DNA of 64,000 bases from CALCEB01 sp035531475 (GTDB taxonomy: Bacteria; Acidobacteriota; Terriglobia; UBA7540): assembly GCA_035531475.1 (NCBI GenBank), contig DATKST010000113.1, positions 1-64,000 on the forward strand. Reading direction: 5' to 3'. The notes beneath the pieces were generated by a model. The model had not been told where the DNA came from. It saw only the letters and a list, made by a program, of their open reading frames with translations, and did no database searches. Positions 9,177 to 16,440 of this stretch are shown piece by piece (the stretch's first letter is position 1; each line of letters opens with the position of its first letter). Position numbers and translations under genes: made by a program.

Positions 9177-9353
9177 ATGGCCGAACCAGAAAAGGTACTT
9201 ACAATCTCAAGACTTCCTGACGGAAGATTCGTTCTGTCAACGGATCCCCAGCGGGCGCTTTCAGAAGCTGAGTTGCGCGTAGCACTGGGAAGAACAATCA
9301 GCCGCACCGATATTATTGAAGATTTGATTCAGGGGGCGAAACGAACATCTTGA
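9177..9353 (+). CDS. small hypothetical protein, 58 residues
   Basis: A short frame beginning MAEPEKVLTISRLPDGRF and ending GAKRTS. An AGGAG ribosome binding site (9164-9168) sits 8 bases before the ATG. The pattern, a short strand followed by two amphipathic helices (RALSEAELRVALGR; RTDIIEDLIQGA), is protein-like. I do not recognise the family. It stands alone between two repeat-rich stretches. Confidence 0.55.
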   Translation: MAEPEKVLTISRLPDGRFVLSTDPQRALSEAELRVALGRTISRTDIIEDLIQGAKRTS

Positions 9354-9402
9354 AAACGCAGCCTGGACCTTCTTGGTAGGCTCAGTTGTCTTGGCAGCGG
9401 GT

Positions 9403-9789
9403 TCACTTTGAAAAGCGGACTGGGCCAAGCGCCCCTGGTACAGTCGCTATCATCTTCTCGTAGATGTTGTTCTCTCCGAGCCAGCTCTTGCTCGCCCATT
9501 CAACACATTGGCCCGAAGGAATATGCAGCGAAACGACTCCGCCACCCTCAAGGGCAGTAGCAAAACTGCCGTAAGGTCTTCCTTCCGTTGCGAGTTCCAT
9601 AAGCACCCGCCCAGAGAGGCCCCAAAAGAGCAAACTGCGAACCGACTGCCAGTATGCGCCAAGGGCATACTTATACGACGTGCCATTATATAAGCCCAAA
9701 GATCGCTCATTGCACGTCATTAAGACTCGAAAGTCGTACGGCGTGGATCGTCGCCGCAAATTTACTTCGGTTGTTGGATTTTCTTTCAT
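9403..9789 (-). CDS. hypothetical protein
   Basis: A 128-residue frame with no domain I recognise. A GGAG sequence lies about 10 bases before the ATG at 9789, and the gene follows 36 bases behind the DUF4177-like gene on the same strand, so the two could form a small operon. The residue mix is protein-like (LWGLSGRVLMELATEGRPYG; VVSLHIPSGQCVEW) with no signal peptide or clear membrane helix. The call rests on context and ribosome binding site only. Confidence 0.4.
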   Translation of the reverse strand: MKENPTTEVNLRRRSTPYDFRVLMTCNERSLGLYNGTSYKYALGAYWQSVRSLLFWGLSGRVLMELATEGRPYGSFATALEGGGVVSLHIPSGQCVEWASKSWLGENNIYEKMIATVPGALGPVRFSK

Positions 9790-9825
9790 GTCCCGACGGC
9801 TCCAATTTGGCGAGACGGCTGATAG

Positions 9826-10008
9826 CTACTTCTTGGGGCGCTTCATGAGAGCGAAACACCACGATTCGTTCTTTCCCATTTTGGGCAAGATAGCGATGAC
9901 TTCCCACCCCTCTGCGCCCTCAGCGTTGAGTTCGGCTTGGCTCTTCTCTACGTAGTCGTCTCCTTGACCCTTTCCCAACGAAAAAATCAAAAATTTGTAT
10001 TCCCACAT
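9826..10008 (-). CDS. DUF4177-like small protein
   Basis: A 60-residue protein starting MWEYKFLIFSLG and containing LNAEGAEGWEVIAIL, the signature of DUF4177-type proteins (a short alpha/beta fold of unknown function, normally 55-75 residues). It is the first gene of a possible two-gene minus-strand unit. The start is well defined because the conserved MWEYK is at the N-terminus. Confidence 0.65.
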   Translation of the reverse strand: MWEYKFLIFSLGKGQGDDYVEKSQAELNAEGAEGWEVIAILPKMGKNESWCFALMKRPKK

Positions 10009-10085
10009 AAATGCTCAGCCTCTATTCCCCATTGTACACCAGCCTCAAATCCCAATCCGACGGGTGGCGCATACATGCCGCGGGT

Positions 10086-10115
10086 GGCGCCGACATCGGT
10101 TTTCATGTCGGCGCC
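10086..10115. repeat. perfect 11-bp inverted repeat
   Basis: GGCGCCGACAT, an 8-base loop, then ATGTCGGCGCC. It lies just upstream of the first copy of the double-hairpin repeat (family C) and between genes facing away from each other. There is no T-run on either side, so it is not a typical intrinsic terminator. Confidence 0.8.
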
Positions 10116-10130
10116 CCTGGGCCGGTAATG

Positions 10131-10226
10131 CAGAGTTCTTGCTTTTCGAACTCTGCGGTTCTTGGGTTAGGGATTGGTGAAAAGCCGCAGACTTCCTGGA
10201 CATCGGAAGTCTGCGCTACCGGCTCC
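10131..10226. repeat. double-hairpin repeat, family C copy 1
   Basis: Two hairpins in tandem: GCAGAGTTC...GAACTCTGC and GCAGACTTCC...GGAAGTCTGC. A conserved linker around GATTGGTGAAAAGCC separates them. Copies in the same orientation lie at about 10747-10846 and 12129-12205. This layout resembles REP/BIME-type elements. The copy lies just beyond the 3' end of the hicA remnant. Confidence 0.75.
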
Positions 10227-10279
10227 TCCGGTATGATCGCCGCAACAGAGTTAATACAAGGCACCGCTCACTTGGTAAA

Positions 10280-10489
10280 TCACTCCAAGCCGCCTTCTTC
10301 AAGCTCTGCCATCTTCACCAGATGCTTAAGCAGCCCTATCTTCAAAGGGTGATTGCCGTGGATTGGGACCGAAAGTCTAGCGTTGCTGCCCGGTTTTCCG
10401 TATATGTGATGGCTGCCGTGAATGCGGAGTAATTGTCAGCCCTGACACTCGAAAATCTTCGCCAGGTCCTTTCCAGAAAGCGCCTTCAT
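10280..10489 (-). pseudogene. hicA: HicA toxin with in-frame nonsense codon
   Basis: Read on the minus strand, the frame gives MKALSGKDLAKIFECQG, then a TGA stop at 10436-10438, then QLLRIHGSHHIYGKPG and a complete HicA ending LKHLVKMAELEEGGLE before the natural stop. HicA proteins have the conserved pair GW/GF at this point, so a single TGG-to-TGA change at codon 18 explains the stop. All downstream residues, including the HicA histidine in the GSHH motif, are preserved. That implies a recent inactivation, readthrough, or a sequencing error. It overlaps the antitoxin gene hicB by 4 bases (10486-10489), so the order is hicB-hicA. Confidence 0.85.
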
Positions 10490-10689
10490 AGCGCAATTTC
10501 GAGCACTTGGCCAGGCTCATTCTCGCTGGCCTTCTCCACGCTGGCGGAAAGACATCCTTCGATGGCTTCTCGGACGTTGGCAAGCAGCTCCTCGATCGTC
10601 TCACCTTGACTCGCGCAACCCGGGATCGCCGGAACCTCAGCCCAATAGCCACCCTCCTCCGCTTGATGAACCACCACCTTGATCTTCAT
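10486..10689 (-). CDS. hicB: HicB-family antitoxin
   Basis: A 67-residue partial RNase H-like fold typical of short HicB antitoxins. MKIKVVVHQAEEGGYWAEVP followed by GCASQGETIEELLANVREAIEG is diagnostic. A GGAGG site lies 6 bases before the ATG at 10689. It would bind and block HicA, whose gene follows with a 4-base overlap but carries a nonsense codon. The pair is bracketed by two direct copies of the family C repeat. Confidence 0.92.
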   Translation of the reverse strand: MKIKVVVHQAEEGGYWAEVPAIPGCASQGETIEELLANVREAIEGCLSASVEKASENEPGQVLEIAL

Positions 10690-10746
10690 GCTGATCCTCC
10701 GCTGCCATCGTAACTTGGCCAGCCCATAAACGCAAAAGCAGGCAGC

Positions 10747-10846
10747 CCAGAGTTCGTGCGTTTCGAACTCTGCGGTTCCTGGCTTGGGGATCGGTGAAAA
10801 GCCGCAGACTTCCTGGCAAACGGAAGTCTACGTTACCCGCTCCTAA
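10747..10846. repeat. double-hairpin repeat, family C copy 2
   Basis: Same structure as the copy at 10131-10226: CAGAGTTC...GAACTCTG, a linker containing GGGGATCGGTGAAAAGCC, then GCAGACTTCC...GGAAGTCT. It lies about 60 bases upstream of the hicB start, in the same orientation as copy 1. The stretch 10847-10980 up to the sigma-54-like motif holds no gene I can support. Confidence 0.75.
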
Positions 10847-10982
10847 CTCTACCGCCGCTCACGAAGAGAATCAGTGAGAAATGAGAAAAGCCTTTCCGCT
10901 ACTGTGAAAGGGATTTCTCTCTTTTCCGTGTTTGACCAAGATTCAATTCATACAAGCCTTGTGCTTTCAATGGACTATGGTT

Positions 10983-10998
10983 TGGCAATGAACGTGCC
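10983..10998 (+). promoter_or_regulatory. candidate sigma-54 promoter (-24/-12)
   Basis: TGGCAA, 5 bases, GTGCC. The invariant GG and GC are 12 bases apart, matching the TGGCAC-N5-TTGCA consensus in TGGCA and TGC. The predicted start would be near 11009, about 67 bases before the PEP-CTERM gene ATG at 11076. PEP-CTERM genes in other species are known to be expressed from sigma-54 promoters with PrsR. A single motif match is weak on its own. Confidence 0.4.
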
Positions 10999-11075
10999 TG
11001 CTATGCAAGGGGATGTACAGGAAGACTACGGTGACTCCGTGGGATCTCAATTGGCAAAGGGCAGAGGTGTGTTAT

Positions 11076-11906
11076 ATGAAAATGAAACTGGCTCTAATAT
11101 GTTTTCTGGTGGTTCCATTCCTTGCAGTCGGGGCCCGCGCGGACATTCTTGGAAGCGCAGAAAGCTTTGCGGTCTTGGGCGGCTCGGCTGTGACCAACAC
11201 TGGCTCAACGGTCATCTTCGGAGACCTGGGTGTTAGCCCTGGTAGTTCGATCACCGGCTTTCCGCCAGGAATTGTGCACGGAACAATACATGACAACGAT
11301 GCAGTCGCGGCTCTGGCTCAGGCCGATACCCTCACTGCCTATAATACCTTGGCGGGCCTACCTTTCAATGTGAACTTGACGGGAAAGGATCTAGGAGGCA
11401 TGTTCCTGACGCCTGACGTTTATTTCTTCAGTTCGTCAGCACAGCTAACAGGTCTGCTCACACTGAATTTTGAGGACCTGAATAACGCTAACGTCATTTT
11501 CCAGATTGGGAGCACGCTAACGACTGCAAGCTCGTCGTCGGTATTGGTGATTAATCTCGGCAAGAATGACAACATTTACTGGCAGGTTGGCAGTTCCGCA
11601 ACTCTCGGGACAGGTACTTCGTTTATGGGGAATATCCTCGCTGATCAGAGCATCACTCTGACCACCGACGCCACCATTAATTGCGGTAGAGCTTTGGCGA
11701 TCAACGGTGCGGTAACTATGGATACCAACACCATCAATAATTGCTCCGGCGGCGGCACCGGTACTCCTGAGCCGGGAACTCTTACTCTGCTTACCACAGG
11801 TGTGTTGGCAGCGGGTGCAAATTCTTCGAATTTCTCTTTCCTGGGATTGTGCGGTGCAATTGCTGCGTTTCGCAGAAAGCTGAAGCGGCAACGGATGGAA
11901 AGCTGA
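11076..11906 (+). CDS. DUF3494 ice-binding-like protein with PEP-CTERM tail
   Basis: A 276-residue secreted protein. The ATG at 11076 is chosen because it opens a classical signal peptide (MKMKLALICFLVVPFLAVG, cleavage near ARA-DI). The body (ESFAVLGGSAVTNTGSTVIFG; ITLTTDATINCGRALAINGAVTMDTNTI) is the beta-helical DUF3494 fold of ice-binding/adhesin-like proteins. Near the C-terminus TPEPGTL begins a PEP-CTERM sorting signal, then a hydrophobic stretch and a basic end (RRKLKRQ), as needed for exosortase recognition. The hydrophobic stretch is split by a polar insert (AGANSSNFSF), making it longer than usual. It is the only visible substrate of the exosortase at 32.2 kb. An antifreeze role is only a family association; surface adhesion is equally possible. 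Confidence 0.85.
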   Translation: MKMKLALICFLVVPFLAVGARADILGSAESFAVLGGSAVTNTGSTVIFGDLGVSPGSSITGFPPGIVHGTIHDNDAVAALAQADTLTAYNTLAGLPFNVNLTGKDLGGMFLTPDVYFFSSSAQLTGLLTLNFEDLNNANVIFQIGSTLTTASSSSVLVINLGKNDNIYWQVGSSATLGTGTSFMGNILADQSITLTTDATINCGRALAINGAVTMDTNTINNCSGGGTGTPEPGTLTLLTTGVLAAGANSSNFSFLGLCGAIAAFRRKLKRQRMES

Positions 11907-12247
11907 AATGCGCCGTACCGTCTGAAGGAGTATCGGCGTATAGCGTAGCGCGTAAGGGGAGTGGGTGCCTACCCACCACCGCCGCATCACAGTGCCGATG
12001 GGATCGGATCGTACACGGCTGTTTGGTATGTCAAGCTGCGTGACGCAGCGCGGCCTTCCGGCCGCAACCAAAATGGCCGAAGCGGACAGGCTGCGTTCGG
12101 AAGATGATCGATGTGTAGAAGCCCTATATTTATGCGGTTCCTGGCTTGGGGATCGGTGAAAAGCCGCAAACTTCCTGACAATCGGAACTCTGCGCTAACC
12201 GATTCGCCGTGAGGACTCATCTGCGCCCGCCTATCAATCTTATCGAT
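11907..12247. repeat. repeat-rich intergenic region with family C copy 3 and paired hairpins
   Basis: No gene is supported here. GTGGGT-gcct-ACCCAC lies near 11960-11976. Two back-to-back hairpins occupy 12035-12049 (GCTGCG/CGCAGC) and 12050-12065 (GCGGCC/GGCCGC). A partial third copy of the family C repeat (CGGTTCCTGGCTTGGGGATC onward) lies at about 12134-12205. The region separates the convergent PEP-CTERM and cysQ genes, so some hairpins may also stop transcription. Confidence 0.6.
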
Positions 12248-13042
12248 CTATCCATGCAGGTGGGGTTCCAGCAAACTCATGATGGGCTGCTTCAGGCCCG
12301 GGCCTGCGGCGATCAGGCCCTTCAACAATGCGGACTGGTTATTGAGCCGGACCGGTTCACGATCCAGGCCCACAACGAAGCCTCCCGCCGCCTCAACCAG
12401 GGCGATACCCGCCGCGACGTCCCATTCGTGTTTGGGAGTCAGCGTCCAGGTGGCATCCGCCACACCCGCCGCTACCCGGGCCAGCTTGTAGGCGACAGAC
12501 CCCATAGGTTGCACTGTGAACAGCCCGTTCGTGAACGGCTCCCATTCGCCGCGCTTGATCTCACTGCGGCTGGCCAACACCACAGCGCCCTGAAGATTGC
12601 TGAGCGGCCTGGGACCGGCGGGCTTGCCATTGTAGGTTAATCCCTGCCCTTTCGCTCCCAGGAACACTTCCCCGGTTGCAGGATTCAGGATGCCACCGGC
12701 TATGGCGCGGCCATCCTCGACGCAAGCCACGGAAATACACCACTCTGGAATCCCGGAGACGAATTCCAGAGTGCCATCCAGCGGGTCCACAATCCAGACG
12801 CGCTCCCGGCCCAGGCGGTCCGGGCTATCCACGCTTTCTTCAGACAGCCAACCTTCGCCGTCACGGACCAGGGCTTCGCGCAGAGCGTGGTTTGAGGCAT
12901 GGTCGGCTTCTGTCACGGGGCCACGTCCATGCGACTTTTGCTCGGCCTTCACCGCGCCAGAAACGAACGGAGACACGGCGCGGGCCGCCTCCTCAAGCGC
13001 GGCCTTGATGCGCTCGAGGACTTCCAGGATGCGATCGGGCAT
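12248..13042 (-). CDS. cysQ: CysQ-like 3'(2'),5'-bisphosphate nucleotidase
   Basis: A 264-residue member of the inositol monophosphatase superfamily. Metal-binding motifs in order are GPVTEADHASN (about 37-47), EES near residue 70, VDPLDGTLEF (about 86-95) and HEWDVAAGIALVEAAGG (about 205-221). The family includes inositol phosphatases and PAP phosphatases. The PAP phosphatase reading is favoured because the gene directly follows, and overlaps by one base, the sulfurylase/APS kinase fusion. It would recycle 3'-phosphoadenosine 5'-phosphate left after PAPS use. Confidence 0.85.
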   Translation of the reverse strand: MPDRILEVLERIKAALEEAARAVSPFVSGAVKAEQKSHGRGPVTEADHASNHALREALVRDGEGWLSEESVDSPDRLGRERVWIVDPLDGTLEFVSGIPEWCISVACVEDGRAIAGGILNPATGEVFLGAKGQGLTYNGKPAGPRPLSNLQGAVVLASRSEIKRGEWEPFTNGLFTVQPMGSVAYKLARVAAGVADATWTLTPKHEWDVAAGIALVEAAGGFVVGLDREPVRLNNQSALLKGLIAAGPGLKQPIMSLLEPHLHG

Positions 13043-14796
13043 CAGCTCCTGCCTTCGCCGTTTTCGTTCTGGCTGCTGGAGCCGATATAGCCTTCCCGCT
13101 CCAGGTGCAGGAATATCTCCTGGGCAGCCTCTTCCGGCGTCAGCTCCGAGGTGTTGATGGTAACGGCCGCGTCCGTGGGCGCTTCATAGGGATCGTCGAT
13201 GCCGGTGAACTGCTTCAGGATCCCGGCGCGCGCTTTGGCGTAAAGACCCTTGCGGTCGCGGCCTTCGCAGGTTTCGATGGGTGTGGAGAGGTGAACCAGG
13301 ATGAAGCCGCCCGTGGGTTGAATCATGGAACGGACTTCCTTGCGGATGGAGTCATAGGGGGCAATCGGCGCGCAAATGGCGATCCCGCCATTCTTGGTGA
13401 TCTCAGAGGCCACAAAACCAATGCGGCGGATGTTGATGTCGCGATGCTCCTTGGAAAAGCCCAACTCCGAGGAAAGGTGCTTGCGGACAATGTCACCATC
13501 GAGCAGTGTCACGGGTCGCCCGCCCATCTCCAGGAACTTGGTGCGCAGCACGTTGGCGATGGTGGACTTGCCGGAACCGGAAAGCCCCGTAAAAAAGACC
13601 GTGAAGCCCTGGCGATGACGGGGTGGATAAGCCTTCTGAAGCTCTCGCGCCACTTCGGGAAAGGTGAACCAGGTGGGCAGATCTCGTCCTTCCGCCAGCC
13701 GCTTCCGCAAGTCTGTGCCGGAGATATTGAGGACCCGTGCCCCTTGCGGCACCTTGTCCTCTGGCGTGTAAGTGTCCTGGTCCTCCAGATAGACCAGCAT
13801 CTGGAAGGGCACCATGGTGACGCCGAGCTCCTTCTCATGCGAGCGCAGCAGTTCCTGGGCGTCGTAGGGGCCGTAGAACGGCTTGCCCTTGGAATCGTTC
13901 CCCGGCCCGGCGTGATCGCGGCCGACAATGAAATGGGTACAGCCGTAATTCTTGCGGATGATGGCGTGCCACAGCGCCTCACGGGGGCCGCCCATGCGCA
14001 TGGCCAGAGGCAGCAGTGAAAGTCGAACGGTATCCTTGGGATAGCGCTTGAGCAGCTCCTGGTAGCAGCGCACCCGGACGTAGTATTCCACGTCGCCGGG
14101 CTTGGTCATGCCCACGGAAGGATGGATCAGCAGATTGGCTTCCACGTCCTTCGCGGCCCTCAACGTCAATTCCTGATGAGCGCGGTGCATGGGGTTGCGG
14201 GTTTGGAACGCCACCACCCGCCGCCATCCGAGACGTGCAAACTCGCTGCGAGTTTCGGCAGGGGTCAACCGCAAATTGCGGAAATCGTAATGCGAAGGCG
14301 GTTGAATGCCTTCGATCTTTCCGCCGATGTTCCAGGGATGAGCCTGCCGTGAGAGATAGGCCACGCCGGGGTGGGTGGCATCGTTGGTTGCGAAAACGGA
14401 TTGGGCCTCAGCCTCTTTGTCCGGCTGCCAGATTTCCTCGACGTGGAGGGCGGCCAACATCACACCTTCGGGATCACGCAAGGCCACCACGGACCCAGGT
14501 TTGAGGGATTTGGCAAACTCCTCCTTCACGTCCAAAGTGACCGGCACTGGCCAGAGGGTTCCATCCTTCAGCCGCATTTCGGAGCAGACGCGCTGATAGT
14601 CGGGCCGGGTCATGAAACCCCGCAATGGTGAAAAGCCTCCGGACATCAACAATTCCAGGTCGCAAAGCTGGCGACCTGTCAGGTCCCAGGAAGGCCAATC
14701 TTTGGATTGGGATTGGGCCTCCGCAGCCCGCCCCGGTGGAGCCATTAAATTGACTATTTCGCCACCATGTGGCGGAATCAAGTGATCGTGCATCAT
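13042..14796 (-). CDS. bifunctional sulfate adenylyltransferase / APS kinase
   Basis: A 584-residue fusion. The N-terminal ATP sulfurylase part (about 1-390) has QTRNPMHRAHQEL with the QxRNP and HxxH nucleotide-binding motifs near residues 195-207 and GRDHAG near 292. The C-terminal APS kinase part has the P-loop GLSGSGKSTIA near 403-413, then DGDIVRKHLSSELGFS and GAPxAPYDSIR-type motifs. Together the two halves turn sulfate and ATP into APS and then PAPS. It is first in a two-gene minus-strand operon with cysQ. The position next to a polysaccharide cluster suggests PAPS may feed sulfation of a glycan, but no sulfotransferase is visible in the window; assimilation of sulfate is the alternative. 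Confidence 0.93.
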   Translation of the reverse strand: MMHDHLIPPHGGEIVNLMAPPGRAAEAQSQSKDWPSWDLTGRQLCDLELLMSGGFSPLRGFMTRPDYQRVCSEMRLKDGTLWPVPVTLDVKEEFAKSLKPGSVVALRDPEGVMLAALHVEEIWQPDKEAEAQSVFATNDATHPGVAYLSRQAHPWNIGGKIEGIQPPSHYDFRNLRLTPAETRSEFARLGWRRVVAFQTRNPMHRAHQELTLRAAKDVEANLLIHPSVGMTKPGDVEYYVRVRCYQELLKRYPKDTVRLSLLPLAMRMGGPREALWHAIIRKNYGCTHFIVGRDHAGPGNDSKGKPFYGPYDAQELLRSHEKELGVTMVPFQMLVYLEDQDTYTPEDKVPQGARVLNISGTDLRKRLAEGRDLPTWFTFPEVARELQKAYPPRHRQGFTVFFTGLSGSGKSTIANVLRTKFLEMGGRPVTLLDGDIVRKHLSSELGFSKEHRDINIRRIGFVASEITKNGGIAICAPIAPYDSIRKEVRSMIQPTGGFILVHLSTPIETCEGRDRKGLYAKARAGILKQFTGIDDPYEAPTDAAVTINTSELTPEEAAQEIFLHLEREGYIGSSSQNENGEGRS

Positions 14797-15180
14797 TGAG
14801 AAGACCTCATCGAATTGGTTTTTTGAGTCAATTGATCAAAGTTAGTATAGTGTCCACGAATTGCGAGGGCTTTGTAACGAGCCCTCCGCGCCGCCAGAGG
14901 AACCCTCTGTGCCGGAGATATGGTATTACCTTGAGTGTTTCCAGGTCTTCAATCAGTTTCATGGCATTTCGTGGCTCAAGGTCAATATCCGCAGGCCGGA
15001 AGCATTGGACAGAAACAGATCCTGAAGCTTACATATGACGAAGATTCAAGGTCAAAGGCGCCAATTAGGGTTTGACGATTCGCACCGCGGGATGGCTCCT
15101 TGAACCAGCATAGCACAATAAATCTTCAAGCTTGCCTTTGTTTATATACACATTCATGCTTCGGCGCTTAAATTCCGGTC
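14797..15180. other. intergenic region upstream of sulfate activation operon
   Basis: About 380 bases between the sat-cysC start and the end of the glycosyltransferase gene. A minus-strand TATACT near 14846-14851 could be a -10 box for the operon, but no good -35 is visible. Short frames exist on both strands (one antisense pair over about 14830-15030) without recognisable domains. I see no repeat of the families found elsewhere. Confidence 0.35.
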
Positions 15181-16440
15181 TCAACGATAGACCCTTGCAT
15201 GGAGGTAGAGGGATTGGAATTCCTGGAGCACTCTGGAAAAGCTAAATCGCTCGCACAAGGTTTCATGGGCGCGGGCGGCCATGCGCGCCGCCAGTTCCGG
15301 GTCCTCGATCAGGCGAATGAGGGCTGAGCCCAGCGCTGCTGGGTCACGCGGTGGCACCAGCAACCCGGAAACTCCATCCTCAATGATTTCGGGGATACCA
15401 CCAACCCGGGTGGCCACCACTGGCGTTCCCACCGCCACCGACTCCAACACCACGTTGGGCAAACCCTCTGCCCAGGAGGGTAGGACGGATAGGTCCGAGC
15501 ACTTGAGTATTTGCGGAACGTCGGTCCGCCGTCCCAGGAAAACCACCCTACCTGCAAGTCCCGCTTCTTTTGCCCGTTGCTCCAAGCCTTGCCGTTCGCG
15601 CCCATCGCCCACCAACACGAACTTCGCCTGCGGGATACGCGCGTAGATGGACTTGGCGGCTTCGATCAGATCGGCGTGGCCTTTTTCTGGAAAATTCATA
15701 TTGGCCACCATGGTCACAACCTTATCCTCGGGCCACAGGCCTGGCAGAACTTCGCTACGGTTGGTGCGAATGAGCGAGAATTGGTCTGCATCGATGCCAT
15801 TTCGCACCACCCGGATTTTCTCGCCTGAATAGCCATCTTCTTGGATCATGAAATTGCGGATGGCTTCGGAATTCACAACAATCACTTGCGAAAGTCCAAG
15901 GATTTTCCGCAGCACTGCCCTTTTCCGGGGCGTGTACCACGACAGACTACCCAAGTCACGGCGGTTCGAAATGCGAAGTGGAGTGCGGGCCAACCAGGCG
16001 GCGGGGATGCCCATGAGGTTGGCGTAAAGGTCGAAGGTCTGGACCACTTCAAAACGTTCGCGCCGGAGAAACCAAGCAAGCCGCAAAGTTGTCAAGAGCC
16101 CGGAAAAGCTATCGACTCCGCCTTTTGGATGGAACTCGACCACATCGAAGCCTGCTTCCCGGACATGCGCCAGCAAAGGGCCCTGCACGCGCAAGCAGCC
16201 GACGGTGACCTGAAATCTACTTCGGTCCAGGCGGCAAGCCGTTTGAACCATCTGATTTTCAGAGCCGCCGATATTCAAGGTGTCTATAAAATAGAAAATG
16301 CGCAGACGTTTATCCTTTTCCCGTTCGGCGGATCGAGCTTTCCCGCCAGGTTTCTGCCCGCACTGAGGCGGGGCGAATTGGGCCGTTTGACGCGAACTGG
16401 GCATACTGGAAAATCTGTGGACTCGCTTAACCCTTGGCAT
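15181..16440 (-). CDS. glycosyltransferase family 4
   Basis: A 419-residue frame. The true protein may start nearer 16404, since the first ~45 residues are low-complexity and the conserved GT-B start is RIFYFIDTLNIGGSENQMVQ. It has the acceptor-domain GGSE motif and C-terminal donor-binding motifs: VSxLPSWAEGLPNVVLES, then GTPVVATRVGGIPEII. It transfers a nucleotide-sugar residue, presumably to the lipid-linked repeat unit built by this cluster; the sugar is unknown. It is the last gene of the minus-strand polysaccharide cluster and overlaps the upstream glycosyltransferase gene by 14 bases. Confidence 0.88.
   Translation of the reverse strand: MPRVKRVHRFSSMPSSRQTAQFAPPQCGQKPGGKARSAEREKDKRLRIFYFIDTLNIGGSENQMVQTACRLDRSRFQVTVGCLRVQGPLLAHVREAGFDVVEFHPKGGVDSFSGLLTTLRLAWFLRRERFEVVQTFDLYANLMGIPAAWLARTPLRISNRRDLGSLSWYTPRKRAVLRKILGLSQVIVVNSEAIRNFMIQEDGYSGEKIRVVRNGIDADQFSLIRTNRSEVLPGLWPEDKVVTMVANMNFPEKGHADLIEAAKSIYARIPQAKFVLVGDGRERQGLEQRAKEAGLAGRVVFLGRRTDVPQILKCSDLSVLPSWAEGLPNVVLESVAVGTPVVATRVGGIPEIIEDGVSGLLVPPRDPAALGSALIRLIEDPELAARMAARAHETLCERFSFSRVLQEFQSLYLHARVYR

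Noticed and set aside
9080..9307. Minus-strand frame opposite the small gene at 9177-9353
   Set aside because: No ribosome binding site or recognisable motif, while the plus-strand frame has a good AGGAG and a protein-like helix pattern.
10874..11236. Plus-strand frame of 120 codons before and over the PEP-CTERM gene start
   Set aside because: It overlaps the clearly coding signal peptide region in another frame and has no domain or ribosome binding site.
14769..15038. 89-codon plus-strand frame upstream of the sulfate activation operon
   Set aside because: It is antisense to the start of the sulfurylase gene and has no domain. The opposite frame here is no more convincing.
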